A stretch of 7,647 nucleotides of DNA from NCBI GenBank assembly GCA_035711465.1, contig DASTCC010000581.1:1-7647 (forward strand), written 5' to 3'. Every line of letters begins with the position of its first letter. Within the stretch, counting starts at the first letter, position 1. Source of the DNA: DASTCC01 sp035711465. Its GTDB lineage: Bacteria > Acidobacteriota > Vicinamibacteria > Vicinamibacterales > SCN-69-37. A program made the position numbers and the translations under genes. This document shows, piece after piece, positions 6,515 to 7,647 of the stretch. Under the pieces are notes generated by a model. The model saw nothing but the letters and a program-made list of their open reading frames with translations. It searched no databases and had not been told where the DNA came from.

Positions 6515-7647
6515 GAGCGTCTCGTCCTTCTTGCAGAAGCAGAAGCGCACCTTGGTGCGGCCCGACGCGGGGCTGCGGTAGAAGCTGCTGCCCGGCACGC
6601 TGGCGACGCCGACTTCGGTCACCAGGTACCTTGCGAACTCGACGTCGTTCGGGAAGCGGAAGCCGGCGATGTCGGTCATGATGTAGTACGCGCCCTTGGG
6701 CTCGTAGCAGACGAAGCCGACGTCGCGCAGGATCCCCATCAGTCGATCGCGCCGCGCGCGGTAGCCCGACGCCAGCTCGGTGAAATACGACGCCGGCAGC
6801 GCCAGCGCCGCGGCCGACGCCGCCTGCAACGGCGCCGCGGCGCCGACGGTCAGGAAATCGTGCGTCTTGCGGATCGCGCCGGTGATGTCCGGCGGCGCGA
6901 TCGTCCAGCCGACGCGCCAGCCGGTGACGCTGAACGTCTTCGAGACGCTGTTGATCGTGATCGTCCGATCGGCCATGCCGTCGAGCGACATCATCGGCAC
7001 GTGGGTCGCGCCGTCGTAGAGGATGTGCTCGTAGATTTCGTCGGTGACGGCTATCGTGCCCCATTTCTGGCAGAGCTTCGCGATCCCGGTGAGCTCGGCT
7101 CTGGTGAACACCTTGCCGGTCGGGTTGTTCGGCGTGTTGATGATGATCGCGCGGGTGCGATTCGAGAAGGCCGCGGCGAGATCCTTCGAATCGTACGTCC
7201 AGTCCCCGCCCTCGTTTGCCGGCGGCCTGAGCGGGACGAAGCGCGGCGTCGCGCCGGAGAGAATCGCGTCCGGCCCGTAGTTCTCGTAGAACGGCTCGAA
7301 GACGATCACCTCGTCGCCCGGATCGACGATCGCGAGCATCGTCGCCATCATCGCTTCGGTCGATCCGCAGCAGACGGTGATCTGCTTGTCGGCTTCGATC
7401 GGCACCTGATAGCGGCGGGTGAAGTCCGCGGCGATGGCGTCGCGAAGCGGCTTCGCGCCCCAGGTCACGGCGTACTGGTTGATGTCGGCCTGAATCGCGT
7501 CACACGCGGCCTGCTTGATCGCGTCGGGCGCCGGAAAGTCCGGAAAGCCCTGCGAGAGATTGACGGCGCCGTGCTGGTTGGCGAGGCGCGTCATCTCGCG
7601 GATGACCGATTCCGTGAACTGCGAGGCCTTCTGAGACGTGCGCGGTC
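6470..7647 (-). CDS. PLP-dependent class I/II aminotransferase (kynurenine/methionine-aminotransferase type), N-terminus cut by window edge
   Basis: Cytoplasmic fold-type I aminotransferase moving an amino group between an amino acid and a 2-oxo acid through pyridoxal phosphate. Numbering from Met at 7594 (374 residues to the TAG at 6470-6472): NLSQGFPDFPAP (12-23), NQYAVTWG (39-46), cofactor-binding NTPNNPTGK (153-161), Asp185 and Tyr188 in TDEIYEH, Schiff-base Lys219 in SVSKTFSVTGWRVGW (216-230), and Arg350 in VRFCFCK for the substrate carboxylate. All key residues are intact. Met7594 is probably not the start: the frame stays open to the edge and its 17 extra complete codons (ending FTESVIRE) look like the family's conserved N-terminal helix, so a few more codons lie beyond 7647. 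The sequence resembles KAT/YbdL/DapC-like enzymes that take methionine, kynurenine, glutamine or succinyl-diaminopimelate; which one cannot be decided here. Its last 14 codons and stop overlap the convergent membrane-protein gene. Confidence 0.96.
   Translation of the reverse strand, partial: PRTSQKASQFTESVIREMTRLANQHGAVNLSQGFPDFPAPDAIKQAACDAIQADINQYAVTWGAKPLRDAIAADFTRRYQVPIEADKQITVCCGSTEAMMATMLAIVDPGDEVIVFEPFYENYGPDAILSGATPRFVPLRPPANEGGDWTYDSKDLAAAFSNRTRAIIINTPNNPTGKVFTRAELTGIAKLCQKWGTIAVTDEIYEHILYDGATHVPMMSLDGMADRTITINSVSKTFSVTGWRVGWTIAPPDITGAIRKTHDFLTVGAAAPLQAASAAALALPASYFTELASGYRARRDRLMGILRDVGFVCYEPKGAYYIMTDIAGFRFPNDVEFARYLVTEVGVASVPGSSFYRSPASGRTKVRFCFCKKDETLSAAEQRFKRIPAVR

Noticed and set aside
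7592..7594. ATG at 7594 as the aminotransferase start
   Set aside because: The frame continues open to the window edge and the upstream residues (ending FTESVIRE) look like the family's conserved N-terminal helix.

Overview
This is a 7.6-kb, high-GC, almost fully coding stretch of bacterial chromosome. It looks like a Gram-negative organism, because one gene encodes a secreted, outer-membrane-type beta-barrel ending in an aromatic residue. The barrel sequence and the two large uncharacterised membrane proteins resemble proteins I associate with Acidobacteriota (Vicinamibacteria-like). That placement is inference from memory and no marker gene here tests it.

Layout from left to right: (1) positions 1-1559, minus strand: a half-size ABC exporter subunit, cut at its C-terminus by the window edge. 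(2) 1576-2412, plus strand: a signal-peptide-bearing beta-barrel protein whose start lies only 16 bp from the exporter start. (3) 2439-2476: a strong intrinsic terminator with a UUCG loop. (4) 2476-4737 (possible upstream start at 4782), minus strand: a 753-aa GT-C-like multi-pass membrane protein with a C-terminal soluble domain. (5) 4823-6514, plus strand: a second, different 563-aa multi-pass membrane protein with a C-terminal soluble domain, diverging from the first. (6) 6470-7647, minus strand: a PLP-dependent class I/II aminotransferase, cut at its N-terminus by the window edge and overlapping gene 5 tail to tail by 45 bp.

Non-coding DNA is confined to 1560-1575, 2413-2475 and about 4738/4783-4822. 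The genes alternate in strand (- + - + -), so no two form an operon inside the window. The exporter half and the aminotransferase may belong to operons extending beyond the edges. The exporter has Asp instead of the catalytic Glu after Walker B, the mark of the degenerate-site half of heterodimeric exporters, so a partner gene is expected just left of the window. The two divergent membrane proteins may act in a shared envelope-glycan or lipid-linked sugar process, but nothing in the sequence gives a substrate.

I see no mobile element, CRISPR array, RNA gene, toxin/defence module or other clearly new system. The points most worth a second look are the two compact divergent start regions (one with a leaderless-like promoter layout) and the two uncharacterised membrane proteins.
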